From UBA2365 sp964594045 (GTDB taxonomy: Bacteria > Bacteroidota > Bacteroidia > Chitinophagales > Saprospiraceae), in NCBI GenBank assembly GCA_964594045.1, contig CAZQKR010000008.1, forward strand, positions 62,001 to 126,000: DNA of 64,000 bases, written 5' to 3'. Below are positions 35,743 to 43,970 of the stretch, piece by piece. Position 1 is the first letter of the stretch, and each line of letters opens with the position of its first letter. Made by a program: the position numbers and the translations under genes. The notes beneath the pieces are model-generated. The model was not told where the DNA came from, ran no database searches, and saw nothing but the letters and a program-made list of their open reading frames with translations.

Positions 35743-36993
35743 GTGGATGCGTACAGTTTAGTTGAAGTGAATCAGTATATCCGTCAGGTGATTGCGGTCA
35801 ACTTTCAGGATAGTATCTGGCTAAAAGCGGAAATTTCCCAGATCAAGGAATCCAGGGGGGCATTTTACCTGGAACTGGTGGAGAAAAAAGAACATTCAGA
35901 TGAGGTCATCGCCAGCAGCGGTGCAGTGATCTGGTACAAATCAGCTTTGTTCATCAGAAATAAGCTCAGGGACCTCACCGATCAGATCCTGAAAGAAGGA
36001 ATTCATATTCAGTGCAAGGTCAAAGTTGAGTTCCATGAAAAATACGGATTGAAATTTTCCATTGAGGATATTGATCCGGCATTTACCTTCGGCCAAATTG
36101 AGATCAAAAGGCAGGAAACCATTGAAAAGCTGCGTAGAGAAGGTCTTTTACATAAAAATAAGGCAGTTCCCCTACCCGCGGTGATGCAAAAAATTGCGGT
36201 GATCAGTTCGTCAAAAGCTGCCGGTCTGGAGGATTTTATGGACCACCTGCACCACAACCGGTATGGATACGCCTTCAGAACGGTTTTGTTTGAATCCAGC
36301 GTTCAGGGTCAAAATCTGGAACGGGAGATCCTTCAATCCATTGACAAAGCTGAGCAAGCTGACTTTGACTGTATCGTGATCATCCGGGGCGGTGGTTCAA
36401 AACTGGACCTGTCCGGATTTGATTCCTATATTCTGGCTAAAAGAGCGGCCGTATGCCGGATACCTGTTCTGACCGGAATCGGCCATGAAACGGATCAGAC
36501 GATCATTGAACTCGTGGTTGGTACGCCTCTGAAAACACCTACAGCAGTTGCCAATTTCATCATTGACCACAATTTACATTTTGAGTCAACAGTAATGAAT
36601 CTCAAAGACAGGATTTCAGTTCAGATCAACCGGCAAATGATCACTTATGGTCAGCAAGTTTCCGATCTGATATTCCGCATAGCCTATAAGAGCCGCTCAG
36701 GCATTGAACGCAGACGGATGCAGCTGGATCAAATGTTCAACCTCGTTGGACTAAGATCAGGTAAAATTCTCGACAACTGGAAAAACAGAACAGAAATGCT
36801 GAGCGAACTTATTAAACACAATGATCCGTCAAACATCCTTAAAAAGGGTTACAGCATGACTTTGCAGAATGGAAAAATGGTTAAAAGCATCGATCAACTG
36901 CATAAGAATGAAAAAATATCCACCATATTTATTGACGGGCAGGCAGAAAGTTTGATCACGGATATCATCAAAAAACATGAAGATCCGGCCTGA
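35743..36993 (+). CDS. xseA: Exodeoxyribonuclease VII large subunit
   Basis: Degrades single-stranded DNA in both directions together with XseB. The N-terminal OB-fold (about 15-105, WLKAEISQIKESRGAFYLEL) is followed by the catalytic domain with KIAVISSSKAAGLEDF, IRGGGSKLDLSGFDSY and GIGHETDQTI. A coiled-coil region and a C-terminal GYSMTLQNGKMVKS segment close the protein. The start codon is GTG at 35743; a stop lies in frame just upstream. Its stop codon overlaps a GATCAC/GTGATC palindrome at 36992-37006. xseB follows after 52 bases. Confidence 0.95.
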   Translation: MDAYSLVEVNQYIRQVIAVNFQDSIWLKAEISQIKESRGAFYLELVEKKEHSDEVIASSGAVIWYKSALFIRNKLRDLTDQILKEGIHIQCKVKVEFHEKYGLKFSIEDIDPAFTFGQIEIKRQETIEKLRREGLLHKNKAVPLPAVMQKIAVISSSKAAGLEDFMDHLHHNRYGYAFRTVLFESSVQGQNLEREILQSIDKAEQADFDCIVIIRGGGSKLDLSGFDSYILAKRAAVCRIPVLTGIGHETDQTIIELVVGTPLKTPTAVANFIIDHNLHFESTVMNLKDRISVQINRQMITYGQQVSDLIFRIAYKSRSGIERRRMQLDQMFNLVGLRSGKILDNWKNRTEMLSELIKHNDPSNILKKGYSMTLQNGKMVKSIDQLHKNEKISTIFIDGQAESLITDIIKKHEDPA

Positions 36994-37045
36994 TCACGAT
37001 GTGATCTTTCCGGAAAAATTTTGACACACCAGATAACTTATATAA

Positions 37046-37261
37046 ATGAAAAAAGAAACAAAAACTGAATTGAGTTTTTCGGCTGCATTTGAAGAATTGT
37101 CAAAAATTGCCATTGAATTGGAAAACAATGATTTAGCTATTGAAACAATGGCAGAAAAACTCAGCCGGGCATCATTTCTGGCAAATTATTGTAAGGAGAA
37201 ACTAAGAGAGATCGAAGATAAAGTGGAAGCTGAACTGGACAAGGACGATCATGTATCCTGA
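37046..37261 (+). CDS. xseB: Exodeoxyribonuclease VII small subunit
   Basis: Small helical partner of XseA. The 71 residues show the family pattern SFSAAFEELSKIAIELEN, a LSRASFLANYCKEKL helix, and an acidic end. It follows xseA directly, the expected order, and the two form an operon. Confidence 0.93.
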   Translation: MKKETKTELSFSAAFEELSKIAIELENNDLAIETMAEKLSRASFLANYCKEKLREIEDKVEAELDKDDHVS

Positions 37262-37276
37262 TGATACAGCCGGTGC

Positions 37277-37612
37277 TCATCGTTGAGCTGAGCCAGGTGT
37301 CATACCATCTAAAAGCAATGAAGTCACTTTGTCCAGTACCTTCTGATAATGTTCCGGGTGTTTTTCCAGATACCTGATATCCAGATCAAAAGAATTTTTA
37401 CTGATGCTGTGTATCTGAAATATCTGATCGGTAAATACCTGATAAATACTATCCCGCTCATGTGGCGGAAACCTTTCCAGGGCTGCCTTTGCAATGTGAA
37501 AATCAGCGATCATTTCCACGAGTTTATCTTCATCGTTTTTCAACTTTGCCTTGCAACTGCCATGGATTATACAAAATCCGATCAAAAGAATATATATGAA
37601 ATATTTTTTCAT
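37277..37612 (-). CDS. DUF4296-like lipoprotein
   Basis: Lipobox IIHGSC with Cys at residue 20 predicts a lipoprotein. The rest is a helical domain matching the Bacteroidota DUF4296 pattern: KLVEMIADFHIAKAAL, then RDSIYQVFTDQIFQIHSIS and a YLEKHPEHYQKVLDKV end. Function is unknown. It ends 15 bases from the convergent xseB stop and follows the SixA-like gene on its own strand by 24 bases, so it is probably co-transcribed with it. Confidence 0.75.
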   Translation of the reverse strand: MKKYFIYILLIGFCIIHGSCKAKLKNDEDKLVEMIADFHIAKAALERFPPHERDSIYQVFTDQIFQIHSISKNSFDLDIRYLEKHPEHYQKVLDKVTSLLLDGMTPGSAQR

Positions 37613-37636
37613 TATAAATGGCTGGTGTTAAAGGTT

Positions 37637-38125
37637 TTATCGGTAATCTCTTGGAAACCAGGTATCCACGACCGAACCGCGGGCAGTTTTGATGTCTTTC
37701 CATGTAGGTATGTCAAATCTGACCTGGAATACACCGGACGTGGGCACATTGTCGATAGCTGTTGTACTGTAATGGTTGATCAGGTCAGTAAAACCAGGAT
37801 TATGACCAAAGATCATCACTGAGTTCAGACGGTCATCAAGTTGATAAAGAAAGTGGATGATCGAATATGTTCCTGCCAGATACAGGTCGCGACATGGCTG
37901 AATATGGTCAGAGTTGAGATTTCCTGAAAAGATCTCAGCGGTTTTCATCGCTCTTACTGCATCACTGGAAAAAATTCTGTCAGGCTTTACGCCATTTTTT
38001 GCCAATAATGATGATATGACTGCTGCATCACTTTTACCCCTGTCCATTAATCCCCTTTCGTGGTCTGACAAGTCCGGATTTTCCCAACTTGATTTAGCAT
38101 GTCGTACAAAGTAAACTTCTTTCAT
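37637..38125 (-). CDS. Histidine phosphatase family protein (SixA-like)
   Basis: Phosphoglycerate-mutase-type phosphatase. The catalytic RHG motif appears as VRHAKSSWENP at residues 7-17, where the phosphohistidine follows the arginine. SSDAVRAMKTAEIF and VMIFGHNPGFTDL carry the second arginine and second histidine. The RHA start and short length (162 residues) fit the SixA subgroup, which removes phosphate from protein histidines. The ATG at 38125 begins at the true domain edge; upstream in-frame codons are not needed. Confidence 0.88.
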   Translation of the reverse strand: MKEVYFVRHAKSSWENPDLSDHERGLMDRGKSDAAVISSLLAKNGVKPDRIFSSDAVRAMKTAEIFSGNLNSDHIQPCRDLYLAGTYSIIHFLYQLDDRLNSVMIFGHNPGFTDLINHYSTTAIDNVPTSGVFQVRFDIPTWKDIKTARGSVVDTWFPRDYR

Positions 38126-38432
38126 AATTATACGATTGAACTGTTTTATAATGATGTTTATTGAAAATCCTCCAAAGTGCACAGATCATTTGAACAAAAC
38201 TCGATGGATCAGCCTGAAATGATCCAGCATCAGATAAAGTACCGTGGTTTGCATTAAAAAAATGTTTCAAGTATTTCAATTCATGCCAAAATTTCATAAT
38301 TCCTGAATGAATAGCTGTAGTCATTATTACTTAACAAGTTAAATCCGGGAATATTTTAACAGTTCAGAAGACACATTCTTTAGAAAAATAAAATATCACC
38401 TGTGCAAAAATAATTAAGAATTTAAAAAAAAC

Positions 38433-38440
38433 TATATTTG
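38433..38440 (+). promoter_or_regulatory. Candidate -7 box for the symporter gene
   Basis: TATATTTG exactly matches TAnnTTTG. It lies about 320 bases before the ATG at 38762; no closer match was found. Confidence 0.4.
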
Positions 38441-38504
38441 TGTAGGTGCTGATTTATAAACAATTAATTTTTACCCTGTTGGGATATATTAAACGTTTGT
38501 TTTT

Positions 38505-38518
38505 TTCAAGCGCTTTCA
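38505..38518 (+). promoter_or_regulatory. LacI/GalR-type operator-like palindrome
   Basis: TTCAAGCGCTTTCA contains the perfect palindrome AAGCGCTT with a central CG, as in LacI-family sites. It lies about 70 bases downstream of the candidate -7 box. No LacI-family gene is in the window. Confidence 0.3.
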
Positions 38519-38761
38519 AATGAGAACACTGAAGACCATCATGGTGATATCTTGATGTTTTAAATAAATCATTGGATGTCAAATGCTTTGTGTTTAAATT
38601 GGGGTACAGACATAACGATACACAATCTAAAAATTGTTTCGAACTGACTTACAGGCATTTATATATTGTTATCAATTTTTTTTAACCAACTTCCATATTT
38701 CATCAGGAAAACCCGGCACTTTTAAAATTTTTATAGGGTTCAGAAAGATAAAATTTCATAC

Positions 38762-40171
38762 ATGAAAAAAATCTCGTTGCATTGGCAAATTCTGGTTGCA
38801 TTGATATGTGCTGTTATTTTTGGTTTGATTTTTCCGACAAGGTACCAGATCGATCAAAACACAATGGATCTCCTGAAGGGAAAAGTTGATGAAAACCAAA
38901 TGCTGACCTTACAATCATTTAAAAATAAGGTTTATCCGACACAACAGGCTTTCAGGAAAGAAATAGTTGAGATCACCGGACCGGAAGTATTTAAAGGCAA
39001 CCAGGCCGGTTTGATCAGATCAGCATATCGCAATCCTGCAGTGGAATCCATACACTGGATAGGAGATATTTTTCTGAGGGCTTTGAGGATGATCATCATT
39101 CCATTAGTCATGACATCCTTGATTTCCGGTGTGGTCAGCATTGGTTCTGCCTCCAACCTTGGCAGACTTGGTTTCAAAACCTTGTTTTACTACATTTCGA
39201 CCAGTTTACTGGCAATACTGACAGGATTATTTTTTGTCAATCTTTTTGAACCAGGTGTAGGCTCAGACCTCAATTTTTCTGAGTTGGTTGAAGGCCTTGA
39301 GGCTGGACAAAGCTCATTTAAAAGTGTATTGCTGGACATCGTTCCACCCAACCTGATCAAAGCTTTTTATGAAAACAATATGTTAGGTGTCATCTTTTTT
39401 GCCCTTGTATTCGGATATTTTATCACCAGAATAGAGGAAAAGTACAGCACGGTTCTGATCAAAGCCAATCAGGCCGTCTATGAAGTCATCATGAAAATGA
39501 CAGATGCCATTATTATGTTTACACCTCTTGGAATTTTTGCATTGGTAGCAAAAGTGATTGCTGACCAGAATGACCTGGGTAATCTGGCCTCGCGACTTGG
39601 ATTATATACACTGGTAGTATTGATGGGATTATTTGTTCATTTTTTCATCAGCTTACCGCTCATCGTTAAGTTTTTAGGGAAATCCAATCCTGTGAAGCAT
39701 TTCAGAAATATGGCCACGCCCCTATTGACCGCATTTTCAACTAGTTCGTCTGCCGCCACTATGCCTTTGACACTGGAAACGGTTGAATACAAATCCGGAG
39801 TTTCAAAAAAGATAACGAATTTCACCATTCCACTTGGTACCACGATAAATATGGACGGAACTGCCCTTTATGAGTGCGTTGCGGTGATCTTTATCGCTCA
39901 GGCCTACGGGATTGATTTAAGTCTCACCCAACAATTGATAGTTGTATTGACTGCCTTGCTTGCATCCATAGGAGCTGCAGCAGTTCCAATGGCAGGTCTG
40001 GTGATGATGACGATCATTTTATCGGCGGTTGGCTTACCTCTGGAAGGAATTGGTCTCATCCTCGCGGTTGACCGGATCCTGGATATGTTTCGTACGGCAA
40101 CCAACGTATGGTCTGATTCATGCGGGGCCGTTGTGATCGCGAAAAGCGAAGGCGAAAAGCTCAATTTATAA
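38762..40171 (+). CDS. Dicarboxylate/amino acid:cation symporter (DAACS family)
   Basis: Inner-membrane sodium- or proton-coupled transporter for glutamate, aspartate or C4-dicarboxylates. It has the HP1 serine-rich motif AFSTSSSAATMPLTLE, the NMDGTALYE segment of TM7 and GAAAVPMAGLVMM in HP2, all characteristic of GltP/GltPh. About eight membrane segments are visible. At 469 residues it carries an extra extracytoplasmic loop of about 60 residues after the first membrane segment (residues 35-95), longer than in GltP. Substrate is not certain. Confidence 0.92.
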   Translation: MKKISLHWQILVALICAVIFGLIFPTRYQIDQNTMDLLKGKVDENQMLTLQSFKNKVYPTQQAFRKEIVEITGPEVFKGNQAGLIRSAYRNPAVESIHWIGDIFLRALRMIIIPLVMTSLISGVVSIGSASNLGRLGFKTLFYYISTSLLAILTGLFFVNLFEPGVGSDLNFSELVEGLEAGQSSFKSVLLDIVPPNLIKAFYENNMLGVIFFALVFGYFITRIEEKYSTVLIKANQAVYEVIMKMTDAIIMFTPLGIFALVAKVIADQNDLGNLASRLGLYTLVVLMGLFVHFFISLPLIVKFLGKSNPVKHFRNMATPLLTAFSTSSSAATMPLTLETVEYKSGVSKKITNFTIPLGTTINMDGTALYECVAVIFIAQAYGIDLSLTQQLIVVLTALLASIGAAAVPMAGLVMMTIILSAVGLPLEGIGLILAVDRILDMFRTATNVWSDSCGAVVIAKSEGEKLNL

Positions 40172-40192
40172 AAAATGTCAAGTCACAATTTA

Positions 40193-40954
40193 TCAAATGA
40201 TCAGGTATACCAATGCGAAGCCTGCGAGCATTATGAGAATTTTTAATATCGACGTCAGGGGATCTTTGGAGCTGATCGTTTTATGATCGATCAGATGCAT
40301 GGCAACATGGGTGAGCGATCCAACTACAAAGGCCATGATGTAATGACTCCAGACTGAATCCGGAGATACAAAACCCGCAGAAAGCATTCCCAAAGGCGCC
40401 ATCAGCGAAAAAACAGCCAATTGTGTTATGATATTAAGCCTGGACAGGCGACTGCCGATCATGATCAGTACCATGACGATGACCATAGGTATCCTGTGGA
40501 TCAAAACACCTATCAGGTATGCCTCTCCAAAATGATCATGTGTATGGTGATCATGACCATGGTCATGTAAATGCAGTTGATCCAGCTGGTCACTGAATGC
40601 ACTGGCCAAAGGAAAACCTTCTATAAAAGCATGCACGCTCAGACCGATCAAAAGTGCATATGAATAAGTAATGGCCTGGCCAGGCAGTTTGGCGTCGTGG
40701 GGATCAGAACCTGTAAAAGCTTCTATGATCAATTGTGCAAAAAATCCTGCAGCAATAAAGAGACCCGTATAAGGAAGTGCTTGATGAAATATTTCCGGGA
40801 CCAGGTGCAGGACGATCACTCCTAAAAAGAATGCACCACCAAAAAGTTTAATGTAATCCAGGTAACTGAATATCCTTTCCTTTTTTAATCCGAAAGTAGC
40901 CAGACCGGTTAAAAAAGGTACCAGAAATAACAATATGTAACTAATTTTTTCCAT
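40193..40954 (-). CDS. ZIP family metal transporter
   Basis: Inner-membrane divalent metal (zinc) importer. Seven to eight hydrophobic segments are visible. A cytoplasmic His-rich loop near residue 125 (HLHDHGHDHHTHDHFG) is typical of ZIP proteins. The metal site is suggested by HAFIEGFPLASAF and IHRIPMVIVMV. Length of 253 residues is normal. Its ATG overlaps the stop of the upstream PAP2 gene by one base (TAATG), implying translational coupling. Confidence 0.9.
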   Translation of the reverse strand: MEKISYILLFLVPFLTGLATFGLKKERIFSYLDYIKLFGGAFFLGVIVLHLVPEIFHQALPYTGLFIAAGFFAQLIIEAFTGSDPHDAKLPGQAITYSYALLIGLSVHAFIEGFPLASAFSDQLDQLHLHDHGHDHHTHDHFGEAYLIGVLIHRIPMVIVMVLIMIGSRLSRLNIITQLAVFSLMAPLGMLSAGFVSPDSVWSHYIMAFVVGSLTHVAMHLIDHKTISSKDPLTSILKILIMLAGFALVYLII

Positions 40955-41532
40955 TAAAATAGCGGTTCTTTAAATAGTATCCTGTCAGTTTTCAAAAACA
41001 AGGCAAATATAGCAATTCCAATGATTCCACCGATTATAAAACCTGTGAGGACATCTAAGGGATAATGGACACCCACATAAACCTGTGCATATCCAATAGA
41101 AAAAGCCCAAAAAAAGAACAGATAAGGCCAACCCTTAATCAACTTTTTAAAAAATAATAACAAAAATACCGAAAGAGCAGCATGATTGACTGCATGAGAG
41201 GAAGGAAAACTGAATCCACCGGGACAATCAACCCGTTTTTCAACATACTCCCTGCGTTCAGGTTCATTGCAAGGTCTTTTCCGCTCAAAAACAGGCTTCA
41301 TGATACTACTGCTGATGCTGTCGGCACTTGCAAAAACCATCAACAGATAAAAACTGATCATCAAACCCCTTCTCTTCCAGTTGAAAATAAAAAATGACAA
41401 CAAAAACGCATATAACGGAAACCAGAAATATTTGTTCCTCAGCCAGGGCAGCACCTCATCAAAAAATGCATTGGCCGATGAGATGTTGATCCATCTGAAT
41501 AATTCCCAATCGATCCGGTCAAGATATTCCAT
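40954..41532 (-). CDS. PAP2-family membrane protein with altered third motif
   Basis: Membrane phosphatase of the PAP2 family. K-x6-RP is present (KPVFERKRP) and PSSH replaces PSGH in SFPSSHAVNH, a common variant. The third motif, normally SR-x5-H, reads AQVYVGVH, so the arginine is glutamine while the catalytic histidine is kept. Five to six membrane helices fit. The ATG at 41532 begins a typical PAP2 N-terminus (MEYLDRIDWELFRWIN); a TTG at 41589 would add 19 residues. It is coupled to the ZIP gene. Lipid phosphate substrate unknown. Confidence 0.87.
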   Translation of the reverse strand: MEYLDRIDWELFRWINISSANAFFDEVLPWLRNKYFWFPLYAFLLSFFIFNWKRRGLMISFYLLMVFASADSISSSIMKPVFERKRPCNEPERREYVEKRVDCPGGFSFPSSHAVNHAALSVFLLLFFKKLIKGWPYLFFFWAFSIGYAQVYVGVHYPLDVLTGFIIGGIIGIAIFALFLKTDRILFKEPLF

Positions 41533-41662
41533 TACGTTATCAATAAAAAGTGCAAGATAAATGATTTTTTTTGTGGTCGGAAGAGTCAATTGATTGATTA
41601 ACGCATTTTTGATTTACTGAAAATACCAAAAAGCATTTATTTTTTTAAAATAAGTGTTCAAC

Positions 41663-41693
41663 TTGGTATTTATAGGTAAGCTTCGTATTTTTG
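41663..41693 (+). promoter_or_regulatory. Promoter of the ferredoxin-NADP reductase-like gene
   Basis: TTG at 41663-41665 and TATTTTTG at 41686-41693 are separated by 20 bases, close to the TTTG-N19-TAnnTTTG pattern. The ATG at 41706 follows almost at once, so the leader is very short. Confidence 0.6.
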
Positions 41694-41705
41694 CGCTGCA
41701 AAAAA

Positions 41706-42521
41706 ATGAATACAATGGAAAGTAAATATAACAGTGTCGTCACACACATCATGCAGGTTTCCCCAACCATGAAGATTATCAGGATAAAACCGGATGGATG
41801 GGAATTCCCTGATTTCACGGCAGGGCAGTTTGTTGCACTCGGTTTGTATGAAGAAGTTCCGCGTTGCAATGAAGCCACAGACGAATATAAAGTCCAGGAG
41901 CCCGGCACACTGATCAAAAGAGCCTATTCTATTGCATCCTCTTCATCCCAGCACTTTATTGAGTTTTATGTCACCTTAGTGCATTCAGGCTCACTGACTC
42001 CGCGTTTATTCAGTTTGAACATCGGTGACCGGATCTACATGGCGCCAAAGCCAACCGGTATGTTCACATTGGACATGGTGGACGAAAGCAAGAATATCGT
42101 ATTGATCGCCACAGGAACAGGGGTTGCACCGTATATGAGCATGCTCAGATCCAATGCTTTAAAAAGACAAAGCAAGTTGATGGTCATCCAGGGGGCTTCC
42201 AACAGCTGGGATTTGGGTTACTTCTCAGAATTGCAGTTATTGTCAAGTATGTTCGATAACTTCTTTTATTACCCAACCATCACCATGCCGGAAAAAGAAC
42301 CTGCGGGCTGGATCGGTGATACAAGGTTTATTGAAGCGATCTGGACTGACGGAACTGTCCAAAAACACTTTGGCGTGGAAGTCAATCCGGACAATACACA
42401 TTTTTTTCTGTGCGGAAACCCAAATATGATTCATAGTATGCAAAAAATCCTCATAGAAGAAGGTTTTAAACTGCATTCAAGGAAGGATCCGGGACAAATT
42501 CACAGCGAAGAATTTTTCTAG
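41706..42521 (+). CDS. Ferredoxin--NADP reductase-like flavoprotein
   Basis: FAD-binding reductase that moves electrons between NADPH and ferredoxin or flavodoxin. The FAD site is KRAYSIASSS (R-x-Y-S type) and the nicotinamide site is VLIATGTGVAPYMSML, followed by VIQGASNSWDLGY and a C-terminal FFLCGNPNMI. Length of about 271 residues resembles bacterial Fpr. ATGs at 41706 and 41715 are both possible. The promoter position rules out the upstream TTG at 41691. Partner is unknown. Confidence 0.88.
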   Translation: MNTMESKYNSVVTHIMQVSPTMKIIRIKPDGWEFPDFTAGQFVALGLYEEVPRCNEATDEYKVQEPGTLIKRAYSIASSSSQHFIEFYVTLVHSGSLTPRLFSLNIGDRIYMAPKPTGMFTLDMVDESKNIVLIATGTGVAPYMSMLRSNALKRQSKLMVIQGASNSWDLGYFSELQLLSSMFDNFFYYPTITMPEKEPAGWIGDTRFIEAIWTDGTVQKHFGVEVNPDNTHFFLCGNPNMIHSMQKILIEEGFKLHSRKDPGQIHSEEFF

Positions 42522-42524
42522 ATT

Positions 42525-42550
42525 GCTGAAATCATCCTATTGATTTCAGC
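42525..42550. terminator. Hairpin between convergent genes
   Basis: A perfect 10-bp stem GCTGAAATCA / TGATTTCAGC with loop TCCTAT lies between the reductase and saccharopine dehydrogenase genes and contains the latter's stop codon. T tracts on either side are interrupted. Confidence 0.5.
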
Positions 42551-43883
42551 TAACCGTTTCTTTTTCAACGAATTGAATGCCAAAATCCTTCAATTCCTTC
42601 AACACATGGCCATAAATCTCTTTATGTGTAGGAATATGCATTCCGGATAATCGGATTTGACCGTTCAGCACCATTTTTGCACATATGGCTACAGGCAATC
42701 CAACCGTCATTGCCATAGCAGTATAGGTGTTATCCTTACCTTCAACGACAAGGGTGGATGTTGTTTTGCTTTTTTTATCCCCTGACCGGGCACAAACCTG
42801 GTGCTGCATGACGATCATGTCTTTTTCTCCTGATTGGAGTGCCCATTTCTCCATCAGCAGATTTTGCAGGATCATGGCAGGTGTTCCGGATTTCATGCCG
42901 GTCAATTCGGTAGAAAACAAACCAAGCCATTCCAGATTACTGATCACTGCATCTGTTTCATTCAATCCAAGATATGCAGCAAGTGCTGCTCTGATATCGC
43001 CAGGACCTGATGGCAGGAAAGACCTGATGAATTCGTTGTAACTCGTATTTTCAAGGTCATTCAACTCAAAGCCTTCACTCGTCAGTCCAAGTTGAACCAA
43101 TGCATCCCATGATGCGCAGTACCCCTTTCCCCTGATCGTACCCCGGTACATGGTCGGAATATCTTCGAGGCCGTAAGCTTTTCTGTATTTGACAGAATCC
43201 CTGTTTGGATAGGTTTCGAAATCACCATATCCGTCAATATGAATACTTTCAGTTCTGCGGAACAGCTGGTGATAGGGAATATATTTATATTCGCCGTTTT
43301 CAATGTATTGTGCACCGTTCTGTCCTGCCTTGACCACATTGGCTGGATTCCAGGAAAACTTGTAATGCCACGGATTGTCGTCTGATTCCGGTGCAACAAG
43401 GCCGCCTGTTGATGATTTGAAAGATACGACCTCAGCTCCGTTCAACCTGATCCTGTCCAAGAGTTCCATTGCTGACATATGGTCGATACCAGGATCCAGG
43501 CCAACTTCATTGAGCAGCAAGATGCCTTTTTCCTTTGCCTGGAGGTCATAAACGGAAGAGTTAACAGGGTTGTAAGAAGCCGTGATCATGTGCACACGAT
43601 GAAAAATACAAGCTTCGACCACCTTTGTGTGCAGATTAGCAGGAAGCATTGATATGACAAGATCAAAGTCCTTAACCAGACTAAAAACCCGCTTTTCATC
43701 CTGAACATCAAAAGAAACTGCTTCAGCTCTGCTCCTGCCGCCAATCCGGTGCATTGCCATACTGACGTCTTTATCTGCGATAGTCAGCTTCCACGAATAC
43801 ACTTCAGCATGATTCAGCAGATAGTCTATTAAAACAGGTGTGGATAAGCCCGCGCCTATCAGCAAAATCTTTTTATCCTTCAT
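42546..43883 (-). CDS. Saccharopine dehydrogenase (glutamate-forming type)
   Basis: Oxidoreductase of the saccharopine dehydrogenase / LYS9 group, which interconverts saccharopine with glutamate and 2-aminoadipate semialdehyde. The Rossmann motif GAGLSTPVLIDYL is at residues 10-22. The segment LNEVGLDPGIDHMSAMELLD is diagnostic of this group. The C-terminal catalytic domain contains YRGTIRGKGYCASWDALVQLG. Length of 445 residues matches LYS9-type enzymes. The lysine-ketoglutarate reductase gene is immediately upstream (87 bases) on the same strand, so both steps of the saccharopine pathway are encoded together. Confidence 0.92.
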   Translation of the reverse strand: MKDKKILLIGAGLSTPVLIDYLLNHAEVYSWKLTIADKDVSMAMHRIGGRSRAEAVSFDVQDEKRVFSLVKDFDLVISMLPANLHTKVVEACIFHRVHMITASYNPVNSSVYDLQAKEKGILLLNEVGLDPGIDHMSAMELLDRIRLNGAEVVSFKSSTGGLVAPESDDNPWHYKFSWNPANVVKAGQNGAQYIENGEYKYIPYHQLFRRTESIHIDGYGDFETYPNRDSVKYRKAYGLEDIPTMYRGTIRGKGYCASWDALVQLGLTSEGFELNDLENTSYNEFIRSFLPSGPGDIRAALAAYLGLNETDAVISNLEWLGLFSTELTGMKSGTPAMILQNLLMEKWALQSGEKDMIVMQHQVCARSGDKKSKTTSTLVVEGKDNTYTAMAMTVGLPVAICAKMVLNGQIRLSGMHIPTHKEIYGHVLKELKDFGIQFVEKETVS

Positions 43884-43970
43884 GATCGATTTTTGAGTGT
43901 GATTTTTTTTATTTTCAACATACAGGCCGGATAAAAGTAAATTAATTGTATTCGGCTCAAGATCATTAAA

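Larger units (their letters stand above)
38126..38761. other. Long leader/intergenic region before the symporter gene
   Basis: No convincing gene is seen in these 636 bases. It holds a candidate -7 box at 38433-38440 and a LacI-type palindrome at 38505-38518. If the -7 box is used, the symporter mRNA has a leader of about 315 bases. The DNA is very AT-rich. Confidence 0.6.

Noticed and set aside
38094..38324. 76-codon minus-strand frame upstream of the SixA-like gene
   Set aside because: It overlaps the start of the phosphatase gene in another frame, and its composition is not protein-like.
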